Assembly (NCBI RefSeq): GCF_900110835.1
Contig: NZ_FOJG01000002.1
Coordinates: 3,178,698 to 3,242,697 of the forward strand
DNA: 64,000 bases
Direction of reading: 5' to 3'
Source: Chitinophaga arvensicola
GTDB taxonomy: Bacteria; Bacteroidota; Bacteroidia; Chitinophagales; Chitinophagaceae
In this document: positions 8,225 through 15,747 of the stretch, one piece after another
Layout: every line of letters starts with the position of its first letter
How positions within the stretch are numbered: position 1 is the first letter of the stretch
Notes under the pieces: model-generated
The model's input: only the letters and a program-made list of their open reading frames with translations
Databases searched by the model: none
Told to the model about the DNA's origin: nothing
Made by a program: the position numbers and the translations under genes

Positions 8225-9239
8225 AGAATTCCATATACGCTTTAAAGCCCTTGCTGAATGCTTCTTTAATGCCACCATCGGCGTCTTTATAGATGTAAAT
8301 CGCTTCCAGTCCATGTTCCGGATGCTGCGCTATATAAGCTAATCCTTTCTCTACCCCCATCAGGATAAGCGGATTATCAAACGCATCTGCCGTAAAACAA
8401 TCTTTTGCAATCAGCGTTACACTGATAATATTGTTATGCAGCGCAACGCCTGTCAGGGGATGAATGGTATGCGCAAAACGGGTGCGTCCCTGGTCAAAAA
8501 AACGCCGGTAATTTCCACTGGTGGCAATACCCTTGTCCGGCAGCCGCACAAGCCCCTGTACCGGCTCATAAGCCGTATCTCCCGGCGATGGACGCTCTAT
8601 CCCCACACTCCATACTTTGTGCTGATGATTGTGCCCCTTTGCACATAATTCTCCTCCCACATCTACCAGGTAATTATTTATGCCCAGCTGCTGCAGGAAA
8701 TGCCCTACCACATCTACGGTATATCCCTGTGCAATGCCATTGCAATCTATCTGTACCCCCTTCTTCGTGGTGGATAATTCTTCCCCTTTCACACGGAGGT
8801 AACGGGAACCAATATACGCTAGTGCAGCTTTAATACTATCTGGCGGCGGCACCCCTTTAAAAGAGGGTTTGTTCACCCCAAACCCCCAAAGGTACACCAG
8901 GGGCTTTACCGTAATATCAAACAGTCCGTTCGTAGCCTTATTGGTCGTCAGCGCTTTCTGAATCACCGCTTTCATGTGTTCATCCATCGTCACTTTGCCG
9001 GTAGCGTTAAACTGGTTGATCAGCGAGCCTGGTTTGTACAGCGACAGCGACTGGTCAATTACACCAAACAAAGAGTCGATGCGGGGTTGCAGGGAAGTGG
9101 TATCTGTAGATAAATATTTTACAATGTAGTAGGTCCCCTGGGCCTTTCCTTCGCAGGCCACCAGTTTTAGTGCCGGTGCATCCTGTGCCCGGGTGTTGGC
9201 AGACCACAATAGCGTGGCCAGTAAAAAAAGTCTTTTCAT
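8223..9239 (-). CDS. apbE: FAD:protein FMN transferase (ApbE)
   Basis: 338 residues. ApbE enzymes use FAD to attach FMN covalently to Thr or Ser of target flavoproteins on the outer side of the inner membrane, such as NqrC/RnfG-type subunits. A signal peptide (MKRLFLLATLLWSANTRA) indicates export. The family hallmarks are visible: AQGTYYIVKY near the N-terminus, GLFDITVKPLVYLWGFG, KGVQIDCNGIAQGYTVD, the FAD-binding YLVDVGGELCAKG, and a late Asp/Thr-containing block DCFTADAFDNPLILMG that fits the Mg site. No target flavoprotein is adjacent. It may be cotranscribed with the dehydrogenase gene upstream on the reverse strand, but a GC-rich hairpin lies between them. Confidence 0.94.
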   Translation of the reverse strand: MKRLFLLATLLWSANTRAQDAPALKLVACEGKAQGTYYIVKYLSTDTTSLQPRIDSLFGVIDQSLSLYKPGSLINQFNATGKVTMDEHMKAVIQKALTTNKATNGLFDITVKPLVYLWGFGVNKPSFKGVPPPDSIKAALAYIGSRYLRVKGEELSTTKKGVQIDCNGIAQGYTVDVVGHFLQQLGINNYLVDVGGELCAKGHNHQHKVWSVGIERPSPGDTAYEPVQGLVRLPDKGIATSGNYRRFFDQGRTRFAHTIHPLTGVALHNNIISVTLIAKDCFTADAFDNPLILMGVEKGLAYIAQHPEHGLEAIYIYKDADGGIKEAFSKGFKAYMEF

Positions 9240-9252
9240 GTATCCTTTTCTG

Positions 9253-9268
9253 CCGCGCGGACGCGGCG
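9253..9268 (-). other. GC-rich hairpin between acyl-CoA dehydrogenase and apbE
   Basis: GCCGCG and CGCGGC flank a 4-base loop on either strand, with no T-run. The palindrome GCGCATGCGC is beside it. It could weakly terminate or stabilise RNA ends. Confidence 0.35.
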
Positions 9269-9300
9269 TTTATTTAGCGCATGCGCAACTAACAACCCAT

Positions 9301-10479
9301 TTATTTAAATGCATCCAGACCGGTAACATCCATGCCGGTAATCAGTAAATGTATTTCATGTGTGCCTTCGTAAGTCATCACGCTTTCCAGGTTCATCATA
9401 TGCCGCATCACAGGGAATTCGCCGGTGATACCCATGCCTCCTAAAATAGTGCGGGCGTTGCGGGCGATATTGGCGGCTACTTCACAGGAATTGCGCTTGG
9501 CCATGGAAATCTGTGCAGGCGTTGCCTTTCCTTCATTTTTCAATACCCCCAGCCGCCAGTTCAGCAGCTGCGCTTTAGTAATTTCCGTAATCATTTCCGC
9601 CAGCTTTTTCTGCGTCAGCTGAAATCCTGCAATAGGACGGCCAAACTGAATGCGTTCTTTAGCGTATCTGAGGGCCGCTTCGTAGCAATCCATCGCAGCG
9701 CCTATTGCCCCCCAGGCAATGCCATAACGCGCCGAAGAAAGGCAGGTTAAAGGCCCTTTCAGGCCGCTGGCTCCCGGCAGGATATTTTCTTTCGGCACTT
9801 TCACATTATCAAAAACCAGTTCACCTGTAGCGCTGGCCCTTAAACTCCACTTACCTTTTGTTTCCGGTGTAGTGAAACCTTCCATACCCCGCTCTACAAT
9901 GATACCACGGATAACGCCGGATTCATCCTTTGCCCATACCACAGCAATATCTGCAAACGGTGCATTGGAAATCCACATCTTGGCGCCGTTCAATATCACA
10001 TAATCACCTTCTGCCCGGAAATTGGTCAGCATACCGGAAGGATTGGAACCATGATCCGGCTCTGTTAGGCCAAAACAGCCCATCAGCTCACCGGTGGCCA
10101 GTTTGGGCAGGTATTTCTTCTTCTGCGCTTCGCTGCCGAAAGTAAAAATAGGATACATCACCAGCGATCCCTGTACCGAAGCGGTAGAACGTATGCCGCT
10201 ATCCCCCCTTTCCAGTTCCTGCATCATCAGTCCGTATGCAATATGATCCATACCACCTCCGCCATACTCTACCGGAATAGTCGGGCCAAAACAACCCAGT
10301 TGTCCCAATCCATCTATAATCTGTGTCGGGAAGGTGGCCCGCTGGCAATAATCTTCAATGATCGGAGATACTTCCTTCTTCACCCATTGCCTTACCGCAC
10401 TGCGGATCATCAAATGCTCTTCCTTCAGTAAATCATCAATGGCAAAGTAGTCAGGTGACTGAAACAGATCTTGTTGCAT
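9301..10479 (-). CDS. acyl-CoA dehydrogenase, glutaryl-CoA type
   Basis: 392 residues, an FAD-dependent acyl-CoA dehydrogenase. It resembles glutaryl-CoA dehydrogenase, which oxidises and decarboxylates glutaryl-CoA to crotonyl-CoA in lysine and tryptophan breakdown. Visible marks are CFGLTEPDHGSNPSGM (FAD and substrate contact), MWISNAPFADIAVVW, RIQFGRPIAGFQLTQ (dimer and flavin loop), and YEGTHEIHLLITG with the catalytic Glu at about 371. The length is standard. A second fatty-acid-type enzyme, 3-hydroxybutyryl-CoA dehydrogenase, lies 4 kb away but not in an operon. Glutaryl specificity is inferred from overall similarity. Another short-chain substrate is possible. Confidence 0.9.
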   Translation of the reverse strand: MQQDLFQSPDYFAIDDLLKEEHLMIRSAVRQWVKKEVSPIIEDYCQRATFPTQIIDGLGQLGCFGPTIPVEYGGGGMDHIAYGLMMQELERGDSGIRSTASVQGSLVMYPIFTFGSEAQKKKYLPKLATGELMGCFGLTEPDHGSNPSGMLTNFRAEGDYVILNGAKMWISNAPFADIAVVWAKDESGVIRGIIVERGMEGFTTPETKGKWSLRASATGELVFDNVKVPKENILPGASGLKGPLTCLSSARYGIAWGAIGAAMDCYEAALRYAKERIQFGRPIAGFQLTQKKLAEMITEITKAQLLNWRLGVLKNEGKATPAQISMAKRNSCEVAANIARNARTILGGMGITGEFPVMRHMMNLESVMTYEGTHEIHLLITGMDVTGLDAFK

Positions 10480-10626
10480 TAACTACAGGTTTAATACCCA
10501 ATATAAGAAATTACCCATTAAGAACGGCGGCCACCGGGAGATTTAAGCCATAACATGGATAAAATTCGGGGCTGGTCTCACGTAATTTCATGACAAGTTT
10601 GTACCTTTCCTTCAAACTCGAGAGAT

Positions 10627-11064
10627 ATGGCAAGCAAAGTATTACCTGCGCTGTTGCTATTGGGATTTTTAGTCGTTGTGATGCTATCATTTCACCCCAC
10701 ACCATTACAATCAATTGCAGGGAAAATACTCCCCCCAAAAGTCAGATCAGGCGCACCTGCAGAACTAAAACGTTACTGGATGGTTCTTTTAAAAAAAGGG
10801 CCGGTAAGAAACCAGGATACCGCACTTGCAGCAAAGATCCAGCGTGGTCATATGGACAATATCAATCGACTGTCTGCAGCCGGAAAACTGGTGGTAGCAG
10901 GTCCTTTTGAAAATGATGAAACGCTGCGTGGTATTTTTATCATGGATTGTAAAGACAGTCTGGAAGTAGTGTCGCTGGTGGACAAAGATCCGGCAGTGGT
11001 ATCCGGTAGACTGATCTTTGAAGTGAAGCCCTGGTGGACGGTAAAGAACTGTATGTTTAAATAA
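10627..11064 (+). CDS. YciI-family protein with N-terminal membrane anchor
   Basis: 145 residues. A hydrophobic N-terminal segment (about residues 5-22) is a signal anchor or uncleaved signal. It is followed by a YCII-related ferredoxin-like domain at about 48-140: YWMVLLKKGP, the conserved His in QRGHMDNINRL, GKLVVAGPF, and the Asp of FIMDCKDSLE. YCII domains form dimers with a His/Asp pocket. Some are dehydrochlorinases, but most are of unknown function. The exported form with an anchor is common in Bacteroidota. It is monocistronic, convergent with pyrF. Confidence 0.85.
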   Translation: MASKVLPALLLLGFLVVVMLSFHPTPLQSIAGKILPPKVRSGAPAELKRYWMVLLKKGPVRNQDTALAAKIQRGHMDNINRLSAAGKLVVAGPFENDETLRGIFIMDCKDSLEVVSLVDKDPAVVSGRLIFEVKPWWTVKNCMFK

Positions 11065-11074
11065 TTCCGGGAGA

Positions 11075-11124
11075 TACCGGTACCTGGTATTGGCCTGATA
11101 ATCGGACCATTCCCGGTACCGGTA
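11075..11124. terminator. inverted repeat between convergent yciI-like gene and pyrF
   Basis: TACCGGTACC (11075-11084) is perfectly complementary to GGTACCGGTA (11115-11124). The 30-base interior can pair partly (TGGT with ACCA). Neither side has a good T-run. Placed between two stop codons, it is probably a bidirectional transcription barrier or RNA-end stabiliser. Confidence 0.5.
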
Positions 11125-11135
11125 GCTAAAAATAT

Positions 11136-11957
11136 TTACACCGCTGCTGCGATCTTATTCAGGTATCCGGCCATTTCCTGCTGATACTGACGGGCAACAT
11201 TACGGGCATCTGTAGCAAAATCTTCTCCGTTACCGGCATAAATAATGGCGCGGCTGGCATTTACCAGTAATCCGCAATCTTTATTCATGGCCTGTGTGGA
11301 TATTTCTTCCAGGCTTCCACCCTGCGCACCTACGCCGGGTACGAGAAAGAAATGATCCGGTACCAGTTTGCGGATATACCCGAGTTGTGAAGATTGCGTA
11401 GCACCAATCACAAACATCAGGTTTTCCGGGGTACCCCATTCCATACCTGCTTTCAACACTTTTTCAAACAGGAACTCATCGCCTATCTGCTGCATCTGGA
11501 AATCCTGGCTGCCTTCGTTGGAAGTTAATCCAAGCAGGATGGCCCATTTTTCAGAAAACTGCAGGAACGGTGTAACACTGTCGCGGCCCATATAAGGCGC
11601 TACGGTCACGGAGTCGAACTTGTAAGTGTCGAAAAATGTTTTGGCGTACTGGGTAGAAGTATTACCTATATCACCGCGTTTTGCATCTGCAATAGTGAAT
11701 ATACCGGAAGGGATATACTCAATGGTGCGTTGCAAACTTTCCCAGCCGCGCATACCCATACTTTCGTAAAAGGCAGTATTAATTTTATAAGCTACGCAAA
11801 GATCTTTCGTAGCATCAATAATCGCCTTGTTAAAGGCAAACACCGGATCTGCATGAGAAAGCAGGTGTTTTGGAATCTTTTGTATATCTGTATCCAGTCC
11901 TACGCACAGGTAAGACTGCTTTTCCTTAATCAGATTCACCAATTCCTGTCGATTCAT
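11136..11957 (-). CDS. pyrF: orotidine 5'-phosphate decarboxylase (type 2)
   Basis: 273 residues. Catalyses the last step of UMP synthesis, decarboxylation of OMP. The length and signature are those of the longer PyrF type 2 family: SYLCVGLDTDIQKIP at the start, FTIADAKRGDIGNTS with the catalytic Asp-x-Lys-x-x-Asp, VTVAPYMGRDSVTPF, FLVPGVGAQGG, and the phosphate-binding NASRAIIYAG near the C-terminus. It is a cytoplasmic dimeric TIM barrel. It has its own promoter (TAGCTTTG 19 bases upstream) and no operon partner. Confidence 0.96.
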   Translation of the reverse strand: MNRQELVNLIKEKQSYLCVGLDTDIQKIPKHLLSHADPVFAFNKAIIDATKDLCVAYKINTAFYESMGMRGWESLQRTIEYIPSGIFTIADAKRGDIGNTSTQYAKTFFDTYKFDSVTVAPYMGRDSVTPFLQFSEKWAILLGLTSNEGSQDFQMQQIGDEFLFEKVLKAGMEWGTPENLMFVIGATQSSQLGYIRKLVPDHFFLVPGVGAQGGSLEEISTQAMNKDCGLLVNASRAIIYAGNGEDFATDARNVARQYQQEMAGYLNKIAAAV

Positions 11958-11976
11958 AGTCGGTTAATTTGGGGCG

Positions 11977-11984
11977 CAAAGCTA
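11977..11984 (-). promoter_or_regulatory. -7 promoter element of pyrF
   Basis: Reverse-strand TAGCTTTG matches TAnnTTTG exactly, 19 bases before the pyrF ATG. No clear TTTG is seen at -33. The rest of 11985-12171 shows no gene. Confidence 0.55.
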
Positions 11985-12171
11985 AGAAAAACTTAAGCAA
12001 TCACGCTTCTTTAAACATATTATGATTACCTGTATTTGAAAAACAACGCTATTTATTCACTGTGGTAGTTGTGGTGTACCGACAATGCTGACATATTTTT
12101 AACGCGGAAGATTAAAATAAAGATATTCCTTTTTGGGATTACGGCCATCACAAAAAATAAAATGTTGGCAT

Positions 12172-12798
12172 CTATTTTCCGGAAGGTCTGCGGGCTTCCA
12201 TTTCTGCTGCCACACGCAGGGAATTCTCGTCGCCCAACGCCTTTAAGTGAGCGATTACACTGTAATAATCGGCGTCTTTTTTATTCTGGCTCAGTTTATA
12301 ATTGGCATTAACGTCCCGGATACTCATTTCAAATCCCACGATGGCTTTTACGTTGTTCCGGAGCGTTTTATCATCGATATCACTCATATGTACCGGGCAG
12401 GCAGATGCCGCTTCATAATGATCCATCAGGTCGCCCAGCGCGGCCACTACTGCTGCTTCTTCCTGTATCCGGATGCTGCCGTGGATATGTACCGCCATAT
12501 AATTCCAGGTAGGAATTCTTTCTTTCTCATACCAGGAAGAGGAGATATAGGCATGATGACCGGAGAATACTGCCAGTCCTTCGTTTTTTTCAAACCATTC
12601 CCACTGCGGGTTGATCCGTGCGATATGTCCGCGCAGCACAAATTCACCAGGTGTTTTTTCCACGAGTGTCATCGGGAGATGCGTGGCATGAGGTACGCCG
12701 GCAGGGTCTGTATTGACCAGCAACCCAAATCCATTTTCCCTGATAAAATTGGCGATAGTATCCCAGTTGGTTTCCCGGGTGAGTTTTGAAATGTACAT
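12172..12798 (-). CDS. FMN-binding PaiB-like protein
   Basis: 208 residues from the preferred start MYISKL. The protein is a split-barrel FMN-binding protein of the PaiB family, named after the Bacillus protease and sporulation regulator but often of unknown role. Family blocks are GFGLLVNTDPAGVPHATHLPM, LRGHIARINPQWEW, FSGHHAYISSSWY, and PTWNYMAVHIHGSIRI. A longer frame begins at 12837. It would run through the mrp terminator stem at 12819-12866, and the family starts with MYxP, so 12798 is chosen. It is followed by no operon partner. A regulatory role is not shown by the sequence. Confidence 0.88.
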   Translation of the reverse strand: MYISKLTRETNWDTIANFIRENGFGLLVNTDPAGVPHATHLPMTLVEKTPGEFVLRGHIARINPQWEWFEKNEGLAVFSGHHAYISSSWYEKERIPTWNYMAVHIHGSIRIQEEAAVVAALGDLMDHYEAASACPVHMSDIDDKTLRNNVKAIVGFEMSIRDVNANYKLSQNKKDADYYSVIAHLKALGDENSLRVAAEMEARRPSGK

Positions 12799-12818
12799 AA
12801 GCGCGGCATGATGAAAAT

Positions 12819-12866
12819 GCGGGATCACAGATAACAAATATCTCTATCTGTTAGCGATGATCCCGC
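12819..12866 (-). terminator. stem-loop terminator of mrp
   Basis: GCGGGATCA (12819-12827) pairs with TGATCCCGC (12858-12866). An inner CAGATA/TATCTG extends the stem. On the reverse strand ATTTT follows. It is 6 bases past the mrp stop and argues against starting the PaiB-like gene at 12837. Confidence 0.65.
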
Positions 12867-12872
12867 AACTAA

Positions 12873-13970
12873 TTATACAATGATATCTACAATCTTCGTG
12901 GGGGCGATGTTGGCATTCCGCATAGCAACGCTCCGGGCAGCCGCACCGGCTACATCCAGGAATGCTTTACGGGTTACTTTCTCATCACCGGCCATGGCAG
13001 GCACACCGGCATCGCCGCCTTCGCGGATGCTTTGTACCAATGGAATCTGTCCGAGGAAAGGTATTTCCATTTCATCTGCCAGCTGGCGACCGCCATCTTT
13101 ACCAAAAATATAATATTTGTTATCCGGCAGTTCCGCAGGGGTGAAATAGGCCATATTTTCCACTAAACCGAGAATTGGCACATTGATCTGCTGTCCCTGG
13201 AACATGGCAATTCCTTTTTTCGCATCCGCCAGGGCTACGTCCTGTGGAGTGGTAACAATCACTGCACCGGTAATAGGCACGGTTTGTACCAGGGTCAGGT
13301 GAATATCACCGGTGCCAGGAGGCATATCGATGATCAGGTAATCCAGTTCATCCCAGTAAACATCCGTGATAAACTGTTTCAGGGCGCTGCTGGCCATCGG
13401 TCCGCGCCATACCACTGCCTGCCTTTCATCGATCAGCAAACCGATAGACATTACCTTGATGCCGTATTTTTCCATCGGCTGGATCATGCCTTTGCCGTCT
13501 ACATTCACCATCAGGGGCCTTTCGCCACGTAAACCAAACATAATGGGAACAGAAGGACCGTAAATATCCGCATCCATCAGTCCTACTTTAGCGCCATCTC
13601 GGCCCAAAGCCAGTGCCAGGTTGGCTGCCACAGTGGATTTACCCACTCCTCCTTTACCAGAGGCCACTACAATGATATTTTTCACATTGGACAAAACACC
13701 TTGCCCACCGGCTCTTTTGGTATTTACATTGGCAGTCATGACAACTTCCACCTCCGCATCCTTACTCACCAGCATGTGAATGGCATTCACACAGGCATTC
13801 CGGATCAGGTCCTTTAACGGACAGGCTGGCGTGGTAAGAATGACCGTAAATTTCACTTTATTACCATCAATCTCTATATCTTTTACCATGTTCAGCGTAA
13901 CCAGATCTTTGCCCAGATCCGGCTCTTCTACGTTGCTCAGGGCCTTTAAAACCTGCTCTTTCGTGATCAT
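12873..13970 (-). CDS. mrp: Mrp/ApbC-type P-loop ATPase
   Basis: 365 residues. The N-terminal MIP18/DUF59 domain (about 1-85, with TTPACPLKD) is followed by an Mrp/NBP35 ATPase. The ATPase is implicated in Fe-S cluster carriage. The deviant Walker A GKGGVGKSTVAAN is near residue 107, MDADIYGPSVP follows, and switch-type IIDMPPGTGDIHLTL contains the hydrolytic Asp. The CxxC motif that binds the bridging cluster in many Mrp proteins is absent: VENMAYF is followed by TPAELPDNKYYIFG, with no Cys. The only cysteines are in the DUF59 domain. The protein is cytoplasmic, monocistronic, with a promoter at 14000. Confidence 0.94.
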   Translation of the reverse strand: MITKEQVLKALSNVEEPDLGKDLVTLNMVKDIEIDGNKVKFTVILTTPACPLKDLIRNACVNAIHMLVSKDAEVEVVMTANVNTKRAGGQGVLSNVKNIIVVASGKGGVGKSTVAANLALALGRDGAKVGLMDADIYGPSVPIMFGLRGERPLMVNVDGKGMIQPMEKYGIKVMSIGLLIDERQAVVWRGPMASSALKQFITDVYWDELDYLIIDMPPGTGDIHLTLVQTVPITGAVIVTTPQDVALADAKKGIAMFQGQQINVPILGLVENMAYFTPAELPDNKYYIFGKDGGRQLADEMEIPFLGQIPLVQSIREGGDAGVPAMAGDEKVTRKAFLDVAGAAARSVAMRNANIAPTKIVDIIV

Positions 13971-13999
13971 AAATTGTTGTTAATTTTGAATCCAGACCG

Positions 14000-14007
14000 C
14001 AAAGTTA
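14000..14007 (-). promoter_or_regulatory. -7 promoter element of mrp
   Basis: Reverse-strand TAACTTTG, 29 bases before the mrp ATG, with ATTG 21 bases further upstream at the -33 position. Confidence 0.55.
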
Positions 14008-14096
14008 ACCCAATTGAGATTTAATTTACAATTTCTCTGGGCAGGTGATCAACTGCATGGAATCACGTAATTAAATTTTTATATCTTAGGGCCGGC

Positions 14097-14765
14097 ATGC
14101 ATCAGAAAAGATCCTACATACTGTCACTTTTAATTGTTTTCCTATTATCTCCTTTCCTCCTGAAAGCTCAGATTGCGGAATTCAGAGACAGCGTTATACA
14201 AATTTCAGGTATTACCATGACTGCTGACAGCCTAAGGGCCATCCCCGCCGTCAGTATCATCGTAAAAGGCCAGAACAGGGGAACGATCTCCAACAGATCC
14301 GGTATATTCTCCATTGTTGTCTTCAAAGGAGATACCCTCTCCTTCAGCGCAGTGGGTTTCAAACACAAAAATTATCGCATTCCTCCTGAAATCAAGGGAA
14401 ACAGCTTTTCCCTGATCCAGCTGATGGTAGAAGATACCACCTATCTGCCGGTCACCATCATCAAACCTTACCTTTCCAGAGAAGAATTTGAACGTGCCTT
14501 CGCCAATATGGACATCCCCGACGATGCCTATGAGGTGGCACGAAAAAATACCAGCAACGCCCGGCTCCGTGCCATGGCCCGTTTCCTCCCTATGGATGGC
14601 AAAGAAGGCACAGGCGCATACCTCAACAAACAGGCACAAAGCCTCTACTACGCAGGCCAGCCACCTCCACAGAATATCTTTAATCCACTGGCATGGGCTC
14701 AATTTATCCAGGCCTGGAAGCAAGGCGACTTTAAGCGGAAAGACGATAGTTATGGCAGTTATTAA
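14097..14765 (+). CDS. secreted CarboxypepD_reg-like protein
   Basis: 222 residues. A signal peptide is cleaved near LLKAQ (about residue 26). A carboxypeptidase-regulatory-like beta-sandwich (about 35-125) follows, with the usual VSIIVKGQNRGTISNRSG, GDTLSFSAVGFKHKNY pattern. These domains occur at the N-termini of SusC-like receptors but also in stand-alone periplasmic or surface proteins. The C-terminal 90 residues are helical and polar, not recognised. It is followed after 58 bases by a 3-hydroxyacyl-CoA dehydrogenase gene, functionally unrelated. The biological role is unknown. Confidence 0.85.
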   Translation: MHQKRSYILSLLIVFLLSPFLLKAQIAEFRDSVIQISGITMTADSLRAIPAVSIIVKGQNRGTISNRSGIFSIVVFKGDTLSFSAVGFKHKNYRIPPEIKGNSFSLIQLMVEDTTYLPVTIIKPYLSREEFERAFANMDIPDDAYEVARKNTSNARLRAMARFLPMDGKEGTGAYLNKQAQSLYYAGQPPPQNIFNPLAWAQFIQAWKQGDFKRKDDSYGSY

Positions 14766-14823
14766 CCATAACCCGTAATACCTTAAATTAGTGCCTCATT
14801 CAATTCTGACAAATCACTACACC

Positions 14824-15708
14824 ATGCAAAAAATTGCGGTCATCGGCGCGGGTACCATGGGAAATGGTATTGCGCATGTATTTGCTCAACACGGCTTTGC
14901 CGTAAACCTGATAGACGTATCGTCACCGGCACTGGACAAAGCTTTACAAACCATTGCTAAAAACCTGGATCGCCAGGTAGCCAAAGGCGTTCTCACAGAA
15001 GCAGCCAAGGCAGAAACGCTCCAAAACATCAGCCAGCACACAGACCTGGCCCTCGGCGTGAAAGACGTGTCCCTGGTAGTGGAAGCCGCCACGGAAAATA
15101 TCCAGCTGAAACTGAAAATATTCCAGGACCTGGACCTTCATGCACCAGCTGATGCCATATTGGCCACCAATACCTCCTCTATCTCCATTACAAAAATTGC
15201 CGCCGTTACCAAACGCCCGGCAAAAGTAATCGGCATGCACTTCATGAATCCCGTTCCAGTCATGAAACTGGTAGAGATCATCAACGGCTACGCCACAGAT
15301 AAAGCAGTAACCGATACCATTGTGGCGCTTTCCGAAAAACTGGAAAAAGTGCCCTGTGTGGTAAACGACTATCCCGGTTTCATCGCCAACCGCATCCTGA
15401 TGCCTATGATCAACGAAGCCATCTGCTCCCTCTTCGAAGGCGTTGCCGGCGTATCGGAAATAGACACCGTCATGAAACTCGGTATGGCACATCCGATGGG
15501 CCCCTTGCAACTGGCCGATTTCATCGGGCTCGATGTATGCCTCTCTATCTTACAGGTATTACACGACGGATTTGGCAACCCGAAATACGCACCATGCCCG
15601 TTACTGGTAAACATGGTAACAGCGGGTTACCTGGGCGTAAAAAGCGGGGAAGGATTTTATAAATATACTCCAGGCAGCAAAGACCTGGTAGTCAGCGATA
15701 GATTTTAA
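14824..15708 (+). CDS. 3-hydroxybutyryl-CoA dehydrogenase
   Basis: 294 residues from ATG 14824. An upstream non-ATG start at 14791 would add 11 residues before the Rossmann strand and is rejected. Oxidises or forms 3-hydroxybutyryl-CoA with NAD(P) in short-chain fatty acid metabolism. IAVIGAGTMGNGIAHVFA is the nucleotide-binding loop. LATNTSSISIT and IGMHFMNPVPVMKLVEI carry the active-site Ser/His and MNP motif. The catalytic Glu is probably the one in KLVEI. PGFIANRILMPMINEA and GPLQLADFIGLD belong to the C-terminal helical domain. Cytoplasmic. Closed by a bidirectional terminator. Confidence 0.94.
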   Translation: MQKIAVIGAGTMGNGIAHVFAQHGFAVNLIDVSSPALDKALQTIAKNLDRQVAKGVLTEAAKAETLQNISQHTDLALGVKDVSLVVEAATENIQLKLKIFQDLDLHAPADAILATNTSSISITKIAAVTKRPAKVIGMHFMNPVPVMKLVEIINGYATDKAVTDTIVALSEKLEKVPCVVNDYPGFIANRILMPMINEAICSLFEGVAGVSEIDTVMKLGMAHPMGPLQLADFIGLDVCLSILQVLHDGFGNPKYAPCPLLVNMVTAGYLGVKSGEGFYKYTPGSKDLVVSDRF

Positions 15709-15710
15709 AC

Positions 15711-15739
15711 AAAAGGGAAGGCAGTTGGCCTTCCCTTTT
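15711..15739. terminator. bidirectional terminator
   Basis: A 12-bp perfect stem (15711-15722 with 15728-15739) has A-runs on the left and T-runs on the right, so it works in both directions. It lies between the 3-hydroxybutyryl-CoA dehydrogenase and ABC permease stops. Confidence 0.92.
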
Positions 15740-15747
15740 ACTTTATA

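Noticed and set aside
12799..12837. longer N-terminus for the PaiB-like gene
   Set aside because: The extra codons coincide with the mrp terminator stem and are absent from the family start.
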